This document shows positions 8,652-17,780 of a stretch of DNA of 64,000 bases, one piece after another (positions within the stretch are counted from its first letter, which is position 1; every line of letters begins with the position of its first letter). Source of the stretch: Alphaproteobacteria bacterium (GTDB lineage: Bacteria; Pseudomonadota; Alphaproteobacteria; Micropepsales; Micropepsaceae); the NCBI GenBank assembly GCA_017308475.1, contig JAFKEU010000008.1, positions 62,001 through 126,000 on the forward strand, written 5' to 3'. Below the pieces are notes generated by a model, which saw only the letters and a list, made by a program, of their open reading frames with translations, searched no databases and was not told the origin of the DNA. The translations under genes and the position numbers were made by a program.

Positions 8652-10067
8652 TTGGTGACGTTGGACACGATCACTGAATACCCGCTGCTGGAGACGGGCA
8701 GAAGCGACCAGTTTTCACGCCGCGTCAGCCGGTTCCGCTTTTCCCAGCACGTCGCTTGCCACCTGCTGGCCGCGATGGAGGTGGTCTGCATCGGTTACGC
8801 AGCGTTTCTGCTGCTCCAGACAGGCGCGATGGCGCACGCCAATATCCTTTTCGTTCTCAGTAGTGCGATCGCAACGGCGGCCGTCTATGCCATCCTGGTC
8901 TTTGCTGGGCGCGCGGCCACGCATGACCATTATGGCAGCGCCTTGTCCATACTTCCGGGGGCGGCCGCAGGGGCCGCCTATATTGGCTGCGCCGCGCGCA
9001 TGGCCGGGGCCGGCTGGCAAGACGCTGCGTTGTGCGCAGGCGGCCTGCTGGCCTGCATTGGTGTTGTCAGGCTACTCGCTGCTGGGATCAAGTCGTGGCT
9101 CACGCAGCGGGGCACGCTGATTCGGCTTGTCGCCATCGCAAGCGACAATGCGGAACAACGTAGCGCCATGATAAGGCTGCTGCGCCAGCGTGAGGATGTC
9201 GAAATCGTCTTCGCCGGATCACCTGCGGAATTTGAAGCCCTGCTTCGTCTGGTGCAGGCCAACCTGCTCGATGAAATTGTCCTGTCCAGTCAGGAGCCGG
9301 CCGGAGATGCCGCAGTCGCCCTGACAGATTTGGCGGTCACGGTGGTGCGGGCCGCCCCGGAAGTCGGAGGCTATTATGGGCGCGACGCGCGCCGCAGGCG
9401 GCAGCGGCTTTGCAGTCCCTGGAACATGCCGGCGGCGGTCATCTGCGAACCACCCTTGGCCGGTTGGGGTGGCGTGATAAAGCGGCTGATGGACATCGCG
9501 GGGTCCGTCACGGCGCTCATAATCCTGTCGCCGCTGATGGTCGCCTGTGCGATCGCAGTGAAGCTTGACAGCCCTGGCCCCATCCTCTTCGTCCAGGAGC
9601 GGGCGGGCTATCGCAACAAGACATTCCGAATGCTGAAATTCCGCTCGATGCGGACCAACCTTACCGACCCGACTGGTTCAAAACTGACCGACCGCAACGA
9701 TCCCCGTGTAACCCGCGTCGGCGCCTTCCTGCGGCGGACCAGCGCCGACGAGTTGCCGCAGTTGTTCAATGTGTTGCGCGGTGAAATGTCACTGGTGGGG
9801 CCCAGACCCCATCCGAAAGGCGCCAAGGCCGGCGACGTTCTCTATGACCTTCTGATTCCCAATTTTTATTCGCGCTATCGGGTCAAGCCAGGTATCACAG
9901 GCTTGGCCCAGATCAGTGGCTTGCGGGGCAATACCGAGACCGAACGGCACCTGATTGATCGTTTCGGGCGTGATCTGCAATATGTGGCGGAATGGTCGGC
10001 CTTCCTCGATATCTCCATCCTGATGCGTACCGTCAGCCATCTGCTGAAGGGTACGAACGCGTTCTGA
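8652..10067 (+). CDS. Polyprenyl glycosylphosphotransferase (WcaJ-type initiating sugar transferase)
   Basis: A 471-residue membrane enzyme that moves a sugar-1-phosphate from a nucleotide sugar to undecaprenyl phosphate and so starts repeat-unit synthesis. The N-terminal part has about four TM helices (residues 30-150) followed by a CoA_binding_3-like soluble domain. The C-terminal bacterial sugar-transferase domain starts at [12 protein letters not shown] with its TM helix and contains [47 protein letters not shown] and [15 protein letters not shown], split here by variable residues. The tail ([20 protein letters not shown]) matches WcaJ enzymes that add glucose or galactose-1-P. The start is uncertain: TTG at 8652 gives the longest form, GTG 8655 is equally possible. 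It heads a three-gene rightward unit. Confidence 0.93.
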   Translation: MVTLDTITEYPLLETGRSDQFSRRVSRFRFSQHVACHLLAAMEVVCIGYAAFLLLQTGAMAHANILFVLSSAIATAAVYAILVFAGRAATHDHYGSALSILPGAAAGAAYIGCAARMAGAGWQDAALCAGGLLACIGVVRLLAAGIKSWLTQRGTLIRLVAIASDNAEQRSAMIRLLRQREDVEIVFAGSPAEFEALLRLVQANLLDEIVLSSQEPAGDAAVALTDLAVTVVRAAPEVGGYYGRDARRRRQRLCSPWNMPAAVICEPPLAGWGGVIKRLMDIAGSVTALIILSPLMVACAIAVKLDSPGPILFVQERAGYRNKTFRMLKFRSMRTNLTDPTGSKLTDRNDPRVTRVGAFLRRTSADELPQLFNVLRGEMSLVGPRPHPKGAKAGDVLYDLLIPNFYSRYRVKPGITGLAQISGLRGNTETERHLIDRFGRDLQYVAEWSAFLDISILMRTVSHLLKGTNAF

Positions 10068-10086
10068 ACCCGCCTTTCTGCTGCTC

Positions 10087-10908
10087 ATGACGCGGGTCGT
10101 TCTCCGGGGCTCACACAGCTTTATTGCCGGCGCCGTGGCGGACGCTGCCGCAGCCCGCGGCCTTGCGGTCCTTGCCCTGCCTCACGATGCAGCGCTTGAC
10201 GGCCTGACCGGGACCGACTGCCTGATCAATTTCGCCCTTCACCCTGCCTATCGCACCGGTCCCTACGGTGAGGACATCGACTGCGACCTCGCCGCCGCCC
10301 GGGCGGCAGCCCGGGTGGGCGCGGCATTCATCATGCTCAGTACACGGCGGGTCTATGGCCCTGATGTTCGCTGCAACGCAGCAGAAAATTGCCCGGCGGA
10401 GGGGGACGAAACCGCCTATGGCCGCAACAAGGCGCGAAGCGAAAAGGCTGTCCAGGCGGCCATGTCCGGCGGTGCGGGAATATTTCGCCTTTCAAACATC
10501 TTCGGATACGAATATGACCCAGACTGTCCGCGAAGGTCCTTTCTGGGCATCCTGCTCACGTCGCTGAAGCGCAAAAACAAGATCTATTTTGACATGAGCC
10601 CGGCGACCCGTCGCGATTTCCTGCCCGTCGAAACCTGCGCGGATCTGCTGTTGGACCGGGCCGTCCGCCGGACCACAGGAACCTACAATCTGGGCAGCGG
10701 CGTCGCCCTGCCCTGCGGCGATTTGGCGGACTGGATTCGGGAAGGCTATGGCGGCGGCGAACTGGTATGCGATCCCGACATTGTGCATGACGAGTTCTTC
10801 CTAAACATGGACAAGTGGCGCAGCCAATTCCCGCTGCCCATGAACAGCGGAATATTGCGGGAATATTGCATCGACCTTGGTAGGAGTTTGAAGTGCGAAA
10901 AATCCTGA
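10087..10908 (+). CDS. NAD-dependent epimerase/dehydratase-family (extended SDR) protein
   Basis: A 273-residue extended SDR, shorter than most (usually 310-340). The nucleotide-binding N-terminus is divergent: LRGSHSFIAGAVADA replaces the usual G-x-x-G-x-x-G. The catalytic serine region LSTRRVYG and Y-G-R-N-K (the YxxxK pair) are present, as are RLSNIFGYE and RRDFLPVETCADLL, which mark the substrate-binding half of sugar-nucleotide reductases and epimerases. It probably epimerises or reduces a dTDP-, GDP- or UDP-sugar. It lies 19 bp after the sugar transferase and overlaps rfbB by 16 nt, so the three genes are co-translated. The sugar is unknown. Confidence 0.75.
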   Translation: MTRVVLRGSHSFIAGAVADAAAARGLAVLALPHDAALDGLTGTDCLINFALHPAYRTGPYGEDIDCDLAAARAAARVGAAFIMLSTRRVYGPDVRCNAAENCPAEGDETAYGRNKARSEKAVQAAMSGGAGIFRLSNIFGYEYDPDCPRRSFLGILLTSLKRKNKIYFDMSPATRRDFLPVETCADLLLDRAVRRTTGTYNLGSGVALPCGDLADWIREGYGGGELVCDPDIVHDEFFLNMDKWRSQFPLPMNSGILREYCIDLGRSLKCEKS

Positions 10909-11864
10909 TTACAGGCGGCGCCGGCTTCATCGGGTCGCACTTCGTGGACGCTCTGGTCGATGCCTATCCGGCTCACCGGATCATCGTGCTGGACAAGATG
11001 ACCTATGCCGCGGACATCAATCATATCAGCGCGCATCTCGAACAACACCGCGTTCAGCTGGTGATGGGCGACATCTGCGACTACGACATCTGCCGCAAGC
11101 TGATCCAGGATTGCGACCTGGTCGTCCATGCTGCCGCCGAGAGCCATGTCGACCGCTCCTTCCATAGCTCAATCCTGTTCACGCATACCAATACGCTGGG
11201 CACGCACACGATCATGGAAGCGTGTCGCGATGCCCAGGTGCCGCGCATCATTCATGTCAGCACCGACGAGGTATATGGCGAGGTCCTGTCCGGAGAGGTC
11301 AACGAAAACGGAGAGATGAATCCGACCAATCCCTATTCCGCCTCGAAGGCGGCGGCCGAGATGATCGTCAATGGCTACCGCCATTCCTTCAACCTGCCGG
11401 TGGTCGTGGTTCGCGCCAACAATGTCTATGGCATCCGCCAGTTTCCGGAAAAGCTGATCCCGCGCAGCATCATGTCGCTGATCGACGGCAAGAAGATTCC
11501 CCTCCATGGCGACGGTTCCAATGTGCGCCACTATCTGGCGGCGCCGGACTTCGCCTCGGCCCTTGTGCTGCTGGCGCGTGAGGGCAAGATCAACGAGACG
11601 TACAACATCGGCTCACGCGAGGAATATTCCAACCGCGACGTGGTCCGCATGCTCTGTGAACAGTTTAATGTCTCCTTCGACAGCAGCGTCGAATTCGTTG
11701 CCGACCGGCCCTTCAACGACCGCCGCTACTCCATATCCTGGGAGAAAATCTGCGGACTGGGCTGGAAGCCGCGGCACAACCTGAGAAACGACATTCCCGT
11801 GGTCGTCGACTGGTATCGCAAGAATGCCGACTCGATGCGGGAAAAGCTCAAGGAACTCTGCTGA
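10893..11864 (+). CDS. rfbB: dTDP-glucose 4,6-dehydratase family protein
   Basis: A 323-residue extended SDR, GTG start at 10893 with TAGGAG upstream inside the preceding gene. Motifs: GGAGFIGSH (NAD binding), [17 protein letters not shown] (the D-E pair that drives C6 dehydration in RmlB), [11 protein letters not shown] with catalytic Y and K, and the RmlB-like [14 protein letters not shown]. The reaction would be dTDP-glucose to dTDP-4-keto-6-deoxyglucose, but no rmlA, rmlC or rmlD is in the window, so a relative using another nucleotide sugar (UDP- or CDP-) remains possible. Its 3' end overlaps the 3' end of queA by 17 bp (convergent). Confidence 0.85.
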   Translation: MRKILITGGAGFIGSHFVDALVDAYPAHRIIVLDKMTYAADINHISAHLEQHRVQLVMGDICDYDICRKLIQDCDLVVHAAAESHVDRSFHSSILFTHTNTLGTHTIMEACRDAQVPRIIHVSTDEVYGEVLSGEVNENGEMNPTNPYSASKAAAEMIVNGYRHSFNLPVVVVRANNVYGIRQFPEKLIPRSIMSLIDGKKIPLHGDGSNVRHYLAAPDFASALVLLAREGKINETYNIGSREEYSNRDVVRMLCEQFNVSFDSSVEFVADRPFNDRRYSISWEKICGLGWKPRHNLRNDIPVVVDWYRKNADSMREKLKELC

Positions 11865-12903
11865 GCGGCATCAGCAAGCAGGCATCGCCATAGGAATAGA
11901 AGCGGTAACCGCGCGCAATGGCCTCGGCATAAGCCCGTTTCATCACATCCACGCCCATCAGGGCGCTGACCAGCATGAACAAGGTCGAGCGCGGCAGATG
12001 GAAATTGGTCAGCAGCGCGTCGGCCGCGCGGAAGCGATAGCCGGGCGTGATGAAAATGTCAGTCTCGCCAGTCCGGGGGTGCAGGCGCCCCACCTCGTCC
12101 GCCGCGCTCTCCAGCGTGCGCAGCGAGGTCGTGCCGACAGCCACGATTCGTCCGCCGGCGTCATGCACGGCATTGAGACGCGCCGCCGCCTGGGCCGACA
12201 GGGTCGCGTGCTCGGCATGCATGCGATGCTGCGCCGTGTCGGCCGCCGTCACGGGCAGGAAGGTGCCCAGCCCCACATGCAGCGTGACGGTCTCGCGCAA
12301 CGCACCGCGCGCCGCCAGCGCAGCCAGCAACTCCGGCGTGAAGTGCAGGCCCGCCGTCGGCGCCGCGACCGAGCCGGCCTCACGGGCGAAGACCGTCTGA
12401 TAATCCTCGGTATCACGCGCATCGGTCTTGCGTCTGCCCGCGATATAGGGCGGCAGCGGCATCTCACCGCGGGCCGCGATGGCAGCGTCGAGTTCGCTTC
12501 CGGAAAGGTCGAAGGCAATCTCGGCTTCGCCGCCTTCGCCGCGCGCGGTGACGCTGCCAGTCAGATCGCCGAATTGCAGCCGGTCGCCCACTGCCAGCTT
12601 GCGCGCCGGCCGCGCCAGAGCCTGATAGCGGCTGGGCGAGAGACGGCGGTGAAGCAGCAACTCGATCCTGGCCGGGCCCGTCTCGCGCAACCGCACTCCG
12701 TGCAGGCGCGCCGGAATGACCCTGGTATCGTTCACCACCAACGCATCGCCGCGATTCACATAGTCCGCCAGATCACGCACCGTCCGATGTTCGAGCGTGC
12801 CGTCATGATGGACCACCAGCAGGCGGGCACGGTCGCGCGGCGTTGCCGGCCGCAATGCGATGCGGTCTTCGGGCAGGTCAAAATCGAACAGGGATATGTC
12901 CAT
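11848..12903 (-). CDS. queA: S-adenosylmethionine:tRNA ribosyltransferase-isomerase
   Basis: A 351-residue enzyme that transfers the ribosyl group of SAM to preQ1-34 in tRNA, forming epoxyqueuosine. The start is the ATG at 12903 ([20 protein letters not shown], the near-universal QueA N-terminus), not an in-frame codon ten residues further up. Family motifs [44 protein letters not shown], and [20 protein letters not shown] are all visible in order, and the C-terminus ([17 protein letters not shown]) is complete. In relatives it sits directly upstream of tgt; here three inserted genes separate them. Confidence 0.96.
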   Translation of the reverse strand: MDISLFDFDLPEDRIALRPATPRDRARLLVVHHDGTLEHRTVRDLADYVNRGDALVVNDTRVIPARLHGVRLRETGPARIELLLHRRLSPSRYQALARPARKLAVGDRLQFGDLTGSVTARGEGGEAEIAFDLSGSELDAAIAARGEMPLPPYIAGRRKTDARDTEDYQTVFAREAGSVAAPTAGLHFTPELLAALAARGALRETVTLHVGLGTFLPVTAADTAQHRMHAEHATLSAQAAARLNAVHDAGGRIVAVGTTSLRTLESAADEVGRLHPRTGETDIFITPGYRFRAADALLTNFHLPRSTLFMLVSALMGVDVMKRAYAEAIARGYRFYSYGDACLLMPLSRVP

Positions 12904-12936
12904 GGAGCGGGCGCCTAGCACGATCCCGGACAAATG

Positions 12937-13437
12937 TCAGGCCGGCGTGGCACTGCGGGGCCGGAAATAGGCCTGGGTGTTGGGATGGACATCCGCGGCC
13001 GCAATGATTTCTTCCGGCATCATCCATTTCATCGCCCGATGCTGATCGTCCGCCGCGATCTCGGGCCGCGACGCCAGTGCCAGGCGAAAGGTGTTCACCA
13101 CATAATGCGTGCCGTAGCCGGGCTCGGTAAATCGATTTGTGTCGTAAAAATGCTCGAAGACGCCGACATGCTCCGCCTCGGACATCGCCCGGGACAGGCC
13201 GGTCTCGGCCGTCAGGATTCGGCCGAACGCCGCGGCCAGGCGCTCTCCCTTGAAGATAACGCCCCCTGGCACGAACCAGCTTCCTCGCGCCGGTTCATTG
13301 TTGCGCAGTCCCACCAGGACTGCGCCCGCCGGATCGACGAGCAGAAGATCGATGGAAACCAGGGGCGTATGCTGAACGACAAAGCGGAACTGGTCCGCGC
13401 TCAGCGGCCGGCTAGAAGACATTACCCCGCGCTCCAA
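12937..13437 (-). CDS. gmm: GDP-mannose mannosyl hydrolase (Nudix)
   Basis: A Nudix protein of up to 166 residues. It matches GDP-mannose mannosyl hydrolase rather than a pyrophosphatase: STPL-like QHTPLVSIDLLL, the variant Nudix box beginning GSWFVPGGVIFKGERL with AFGRIL, and the family signature GVFEHFYDTNRF followed by GTHYVVNTFRL. These enzymes hydrolyse GDP-mannose (or GDP-fucose) to GDP and the free sugar and may trim the GDP-mannose pool. Start is either 13437 or the ATG at 13422 (MSSSRPLSADQF), which fits homologue length better. It lies 51 bp downstream of manC on the same strand, so both ends of GDP-mannose turnover are probably co-expressed. Confidence 0.88.
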   Translation of the reverse strand: MERGVMSSSRPLSADQFRFVVQHTPLVSIDLLLVDPAGAVLVGLRNNEPARGSWFVPGGVIFKGERLAAAFGRILTAETGLSRAMSEAEHVGVFEHFYDTNRFTEPGYGTHYVVNTFRLALASRPEIAADDQHRAMKWMMPEEIIAAADVHPNTQAYFRPRSATPA

Positions 13438-13488
13438 TCCATGCCGGGCAAGCAGGCCGTTGGCTCAGGGCACCACGTATAATGTATC

Positions 13489-14940
13489 TCAAGCAGGCTT
13501 CTTCTCCTCCGGCACCCGGCCATAGGTGTCCTCGAAGCGCACGATGTCATCCTCGCCGAGATAGGAGCCGGACTGCACCTCGATCAGGCGCAGCGGAGTC
13601 TTGCCGGGATTCTCCAGCCGGTGCCTGGCTCCCAGCGGGATAAAGGTGGACTGGTTTGGCTGCAGCAGAAATTGCCTGTCATCGCAGGTCACCAGCGCTG
13701 TGCCCTCCACCACGATCCAGTGCTCGGCGCGATGATGATGCATCTGCAGCGACAGCTTTTGCCCCGGCTTTACCATGATGTGCTTGACCTGGAAATTGGC
13801 GCCGGAATCTATGCTCTCATAGGTGCCCCAGGGCCGGTGTACCACCGGATGCAGGATATGGCGGTCGCTGCCGCGGCTGCCCAGCAGGTCAACCACTTTC
13901 TTCACGTCCTGGGTGGCGTCGCGATGACTGATCAGGACGGCATCCTTGGTGGCGACGACGACCATGTCCTCGATTCCGACCGTGGCAAGCATGGGTCCTT
14001 CGCTGCGCAGATAGCAGTTTCGGGTGCGTTCGGTCAGCACATCACCCTGGATGGCGTTGCCCTCGCCCGTCCGCTGGGCAATGTCCCACAGTGAGCGCCA
14101 GGAGCCGACATCGTTCCAGCCCATGGATACGGGCACCACGGCCGCCCGCGCCGCCTTTTCCATCACCGCATAGTCGATGGAATCGGACGGACAGGCGACA
14201 AAGGCGGCTTCGCCCAAGCGGATGAAATCCATGTCGCGATGGGCATGTTCCAGTGCGGCGCGGCAGCAGTCCAGCATGTGCGGCTGAAGCCGCGCCATTT
14301 CGTCCAGAAAGCTTTGGGCGCGAAACAGAAACATGCCGCTGTTCCAGAAATAGCCGCCCGCCACAAGATAGGCTTCGGCAGTTGCCCGGTCGGGTTTTTC
14401 CACGAAGCGCTCGATCTTCAGCGCGCCGGGCGCTTCCGCCATGGCATCGGCGCCCTTGATATAGCCATAGCCCGTCTCGGGCGCCTCCGGCTCGATGCCG
14501 AACGTGACCAGCGCGCCCGCCAACGCCGCCTGGCGTGCCACCGCCACGGCCCGGTGAAAGGCCGGCTCGTCCAGAATGACATGGTCGGACGGCATCAAAA
14601 GGACCAGGCCGTCCGGATCGCCATCTGCGACAAGCAAGGCGGCGACCGTGGCGGCGGGGGCCGTGTTGCGGCCTACCGGCTCCAGCACGATGCGGGCGTC
14701 CTTGATGCCGGCGGCGCGCAACTGCTCGGCGATCAGGAAGCGGTGATCCTGGCCGGAAATCACCAGCGGCGCGGCAAAGCCCTCGCCCCGGGCGCGGGCC
14801 GCCGTCTGCTGGATCATGGTGCGCTCGCCGTTCAGGGCCAGCAGCTGCTTGGGCAGGGCCTTGCGAGACAGCGGCCACAGCCGGGTCCCCGAGCCGCCCG
14901 ACAGGATGACGGGCACGATCCGCCCGGGACTTTTCGGCAT
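13489..14940 (-). CDS. manC: Mannose-1-phosphate guanylyltransferase / mannose-6-phosphate isomerase
   Basis: A 483-residue type II ManC/AlgA protein. The N-terminal nucleotidyltransferase has GGSGTRLWPLSR near the start, EPVGRNTAPA and the FVEKPD lysine motif; the middle carries WNDVGSWRSLWD. A C-terminal cupin has HPVVHRPWGTYE, KPGQKLSLQMHHHRAEHW and ARHRLENPG, the phosphomannose isomerase active site. Product is GDP-mannose for gmd and glycosyltransferases. I start at the ATG at 14940 because GGAGG sits five nt upstream; the ATG at 14964 has no such site. It forms a unit with gmm. Confidence 0.95.
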   Translation of the reverse strand: MPKSPGRIVPVILSGGSGTRLWPLSRKALPKQLLALNGERTMIQQTAARARGEGFAAPLVISGQDHRFLIAEQLRAAGIKDARIVLEPVGRNTAPAATVAALLVADGDPDGLVLLMPSDHVILDEPAFHRAVAVARQAALAGALVTFGIEPEAPETGYGYIKGADAMAEAPGALKIERFVEKPDRATAEAYLVAGGYFWNSGMFLFRAQSFLDEMARLQPHMLDCCRAALEHAHRDMDFIRLGEAAFVACPSDSIDYAVMEKAARAAVVPVSMGWNDVGSWRSLWDIAQRTGEGNAIQGDVLTERTRNCYLRSEGPMLATVGIEDMVVVATKDAVLISHRDATQDVKKVVDLLGSRGSDRHILHPVVHRPWGTYESIDSGANFQVKHIMVKPGQKLSLQMHHHRAEHWIVVEGTALVTCDDRQFLLQPNQSTFIPLGARHRLENPGKTPLRLIEVQSGSYLGEDDIVRFEDTYGRVPEEKKPA

Positions 14941-15054
14941 GGCAGCCTCCAGCTTGCTGGCCATTAAGCTTCCAGGCCACTATCGCCAGATCAGGCGAGG
15001 CCAGGTCAAGTCCCGTTTAGACAATTGCGGGAAAAGGGAAATCCGGTCTCGCGC

Positions 15055-15915
15055 CTATGCCACCAGCTTGCGGTAAAGGTGCCAGGTGGCGTGGCCCAGG
15101 ACGGGAACGGCCACCACCAACCCCACAAAGACCACTGCCATGCCTACCAGCAGGATGGCAGCCACCAGAAAGCCCCACAGCGCCATCGGGCCGGGATTGG
15201 CCAGCACGGCCCGGAAAGACGTCTTGATCGCCGTATCCAGCCCGGTGTCGCGGTCCAGCAGCAGCGGGAAGCTCACCACGCTCAGCATCATGGCCAGAAG
15301 GGCGAACAGGAACCCCACCCCCATGCCCACCACGATCATGGTCTGGCCGTCGGGGGTCAGGAAAACATCGCGCAGGAAGGCATCGGGCGAGGCCGGCACC
15401 GTCGGTCCCAGGGTGTTGTCAAAGATGATCCAGGCCGCCGCCAGCCAGAGCAGGAAGACCGCAATCAGGATCATGCCCAGCGCGGCGATGCCGGCGATGG
15501 CCGGAGCCTTGAGCACGTCGAAGACATTGGCCCAGCCGACTTCGGCACCTTTCTCGCGCATGCGGCTCATCTCATAGAGGCCGACTGCCGCCAGCGGGCC
15601 AATGATGGCAAACCCGGAGGCCAGCGGAAACAGCAGCGGCAGAAGAGCGGTCCCAAAAGCCAACCGCGCCAACACCAGCCCCACCAGCGCATAGGTCGCG
15701 CACAGGAAGATCACATCGCTGCGATAGGCTTGGAAGTCGGCGAAACCTTCGCGCAGGGACTGCCACACATCGCTGCCGGAGATGCGGCGCACTGCGGGGG
15801 CCGGCGAATGGGCCGTATCCTGCATATGATGAACGGCATTGCCGATCTGGTTGGCGGCATGGGCCGCCGACGCGATCTGGGCTCCGCTCCATTCGATGGG
15901 GTTCCTGATGGTCAT
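15055..15915 (-). CDS. DUF2189 membrane protein
   Basis: A 286-residue protein with about six TM helices beginning near residue 65, matching DUF2189, a membrane family common in alphaproteobacteria and without known function. The ATG at 15915 has an excellent ribosome site (GGGAGGAA). An N-terminal cytosolic stretch of about 50 residues precedes SDVWQSLREGFADF, a conserved family start. Hydrophobic segments include VIFLCATYALVGLVLARLAF and IAGIAALGMILIAVFLLWLA. The family resembles integral membrane proteins of the YesL/DUF975 sort. It lies between the WbpE-type aminotransferase and manC on the same strand, but nothing in it ties it to polysaccharide work. Confidence 0.75.
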   Translation of the reverse strand: MTIRNPIEWSGAQIASAAHAANQIGNAVHHMQDTAHSPAPAVRRISGSDVWQSLREGFADFQAYRSDVIFLCATYALVGLVLARLAFGTALLPLLFPLASGFAIIGPLAAVGLYEMSRMREKGAEVGWANVFDVLKAPAIAGIAALGMILIAVFLLWLAAAWIIFDNTLGPTVPASPDAFLRDVFLTPDGQTMIVVGMGVGFLFALLAMMLSVVSFPLLLDRDTGLDTAIKTSFRAVLANPGPMALWGFLVAAILLVGMAVVFVGLVVAVPVLGHATWHLYRKLVA

Positions 15916-16068
15916 GGCGTTCCTCCCGCTGAAGCGGGACGCCTTGGCCAGGCGGTCTGCCCCCGGAAAAGGGCGAAAAAGGCCGTCGGTCACGGCATCC
16001 CGTGGACCTACGGGTGCGACAATAGCGCACATCCCGGCCCTGATGCCAGCCCTCGGGAAAGTGAAACT

Positions 16069-17196
16069 TCAGGCCACGCTTGCCAGCGCCGCCGCCACGA
16101 TGCGGCCCTGGGTGGCCTCGTCCAGATAGGGATGCATGGGCAGGCTCACCACCTGGCCGCTCAGTTCCTCGCTGACCGGGACCGGGGCGGATGGGTACTG
16201 GGCGTAAGCCTTCTGGCGTGACAGGGGGATGGGATAATAGACGGCAGTAGGCACGCCCCTCTCCTTCATCCCCGCCTGGAACTTGGCGCGGTCGGCGACT
16301 TTCAGCGTGTACTGCGCCCAGGTGGACCGGGCACCCTCGATCACCGTTGGCGTGATGATGCGGTTGTTTCCTGCAAAGGCGTCGTTGTAGCGGCGGGCCA
16401 CAAGCTCGCGCATCTCGATCTCGTCCGGGAATATCTTCAGCTTTTCGATCAGGATCGCGGCCTGGATGGTGTCCAGGCGGGAATTGTAGCCGACATGGAC
16501 ATGCTCATAGCGGTCGGCGCCCTGGCCATGCATGCGCAGCGACAGCAGAAGATCCTTCAGACCATCGTCATTGGTGAAACAGGCCCCGCCGTCGCCATAG
16601 CAGCCCAGCGGCTTGGCCGGGAAAAAGCTGGTGCCGGCCGCATCGCCGATGGCGCCGGCGCGCCTGCCGTGAAGAAGCCCGCCGAACCCCTGGGCGGTAT
16701 CGCAGAACAGCTTCAGGCCCTCACGCACGGCAATGGGCGCCAGCGCGTCATAATCGGCCGGCTGGCCGAACAGGTCGACCGGCATCACCACCCTGGGCGT
16801 CAGCCTGCCGTCCTTCTTCACCAGCGCGATGGCCGCTTCCAGGCTGGCGGGGTCCATGTTGAACGTATCGGGCAGGACATCGACGAAGACCGGGCTGGCC
16901 CCGGCCAGGGCCACCACTTCGGCGCTGGCGGCAAAGGTGAAGGCGGGCACAAACACCGCGTCCCCCGGCCCCACGCCCCAGGCCCGCAGGACCAGCAGCA
17001 GGGCATCGGTGCCGTTGGCGCAGCCGATGGCGTGCTTGACCCCGGCAAATGCCGCCAGGTCCTTTTCCAGCTGTGTCACCTGGGGCCCCAGGATCCACTG
17101 CCCACCCTCCACCGCAGCCGCAATGGCAGCCTCCAGCGGCGCGCCCAGCCGGCGTCGCTGGGCTTGCAGGTCGATAAAGGCAATGGGGGCGGACAT
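16069..17196 (-). CDS. wbpE: DegT/DnrJ/EryC1 sugar aminotransferase, WbpE-like
   Basis: A 375-residue PLP aminotransferase. It starts at the ATG at 17196 (MSAPIAFIDLQAQRRRL). FFPAKPLGCYGDGGACFTND contains the PLP lysine in the F-P-[AS]-K-P-L-G context typical of WbpE/WlbC, which make UDP-2-acetamido-3-amino-3-deoxyglucuronate; perosamine synthases have a different motif here. YNSRLDTIQAAILIEKL, YYPIPLSRQKAY and the C-terminal LPMHPYLDEATQ also match WbpE closely. The upstream enzymes of that route (WbpA dehydrogenase, WbpB oxidase, WbpD acetyltransferase) are not in this window. It probably provides an amino sugar for the polymer. A 113-bp spacer separates it from ppiB upstream on the same strand. 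Confidence 0.88.
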   Translation of the reverse strand: MSAPIAFIDLQAQRRRLGAPLEAAIAAAVEGGQWILGPQVTQLEKDLAAFAGVKHAIGCANGTDALLLVLRAWGVGPGDAVFVPAFTFAASAEVVALAGASPVFVDVLPDTFNMDPASLEAAIALVKKDGRLTPRVVMPVDLFGQPADYDALAPIAVREGLKLFCDTAQGFGGLLHGRRAGAIGDAAGTSFFPAKPLGCYGDGGACFTNDDGLKDLLLSLRMHGQGADRYEHVHVGYNSRLDTIQAAILIEKLKIFPDEIEMRELVARRYNDAFAGNNRIITPTVIEGARSTWAQYTLKVADRAKFQAGMKERGVPTAVYYPIPLSRQKAYAQYPSAPVPVSEELSGQVVSLPMHPYLDEATQGRIVAAALASVA

Positions 17197-17309
17197 GCTA
17201 CGCAAACTCCGTACGGAACCGTCCGCTTTTAGGATGCGCCCGCCGGACGGCGCCATACACCAAATGTTGCCGAATTCGCGCGCCCTGCTACAAGCGCGAG
17301 CCAAACGGG

Positions 17310-17780
17310 TCAGTCGCTTTCGATCCGCGCCTTGACGATCTTGTCCGGCTCGCCGCTGATGGCGCCGTTGTTATGGTCGCCGCCTTTCTTGATGGCATCG
17401 ACATGGTCCATGCCGTCCACCACCTGGCCCCACACCGTGTACTGGCGGTCCAGCCAGGGCGCGTTGTCGAAGCAGATGAAGAACTGGCTGTTGGCGCTGT
17501 TGGGACTGGCCGAGCGCGCCATCGAGGTCGTGCCGCGCCTGTGCGGCTCTTCCGAAAATTCCGCCTTGAGGTTGGGCAGTTCGCTGCCGCCCATGCCGGT
17601 GCCGGTGGGATCGCCGGTCTGGGCCATGAAACCGGGGATGACCCGGTGGAACACCACGCCGTCATAGAACCCCTCTCCTGCCAAGGTCTTGATGCGGCCG
17701 ACATGCTCGGGGGCGAGGTCGGGGCGGAGCTGGATCTTCACCGACCCGGTCTTGAGATCGAGGATCAGATAATCGGCCAT
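17310..17780 (-). CDS. ppiB: Peptidyl-prolyl cis-trans isomerase, cyclophilin type
   Basis: A 156-residue single-domain cyclophilin that isomerises X-Pro bonds. Catalytic and fold motifs are present: FYDGVVFHRVIPGFMAQTGDP with the active Arg and Phe, SMARSASPNSANSQFFICF and WLDRQYTVWGQVVDGMD. There is no signal peptide, so it is cytoplasmic. The start codon overlaps the coaD stop by one base (TGATG), making it the last gene of gyrA-coaD-ppiB, a common alphaproteobacterial order that normally continues into queA-tgt. Confidence 0.95.
   Translation of the reverse strand: MADYLILDLKTGSVKIQLRPDLAPEHVGRIKTLAGEGFYDGVVFHRVIPGFMAQTGDPTGTGMGGSELPNLKAEFSEEPHRRGTTSMARSASPNSANSQFFICFDNAPWLDRQYTVWGQVVDGMDHVDAIKKGGDHNNGAISGEPDKIVKARIESD

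Noticed and set aside
16069..17196. Perosamine synthase (per/rfbE) using the gmd product
   Set aside because: The PLP-lysine context FFPAKPLGCYGDGGA and the C-terminal LPMHPYL motif match WbpE-type aminotransferases, not perosamine synthases, although both are DegT-family.
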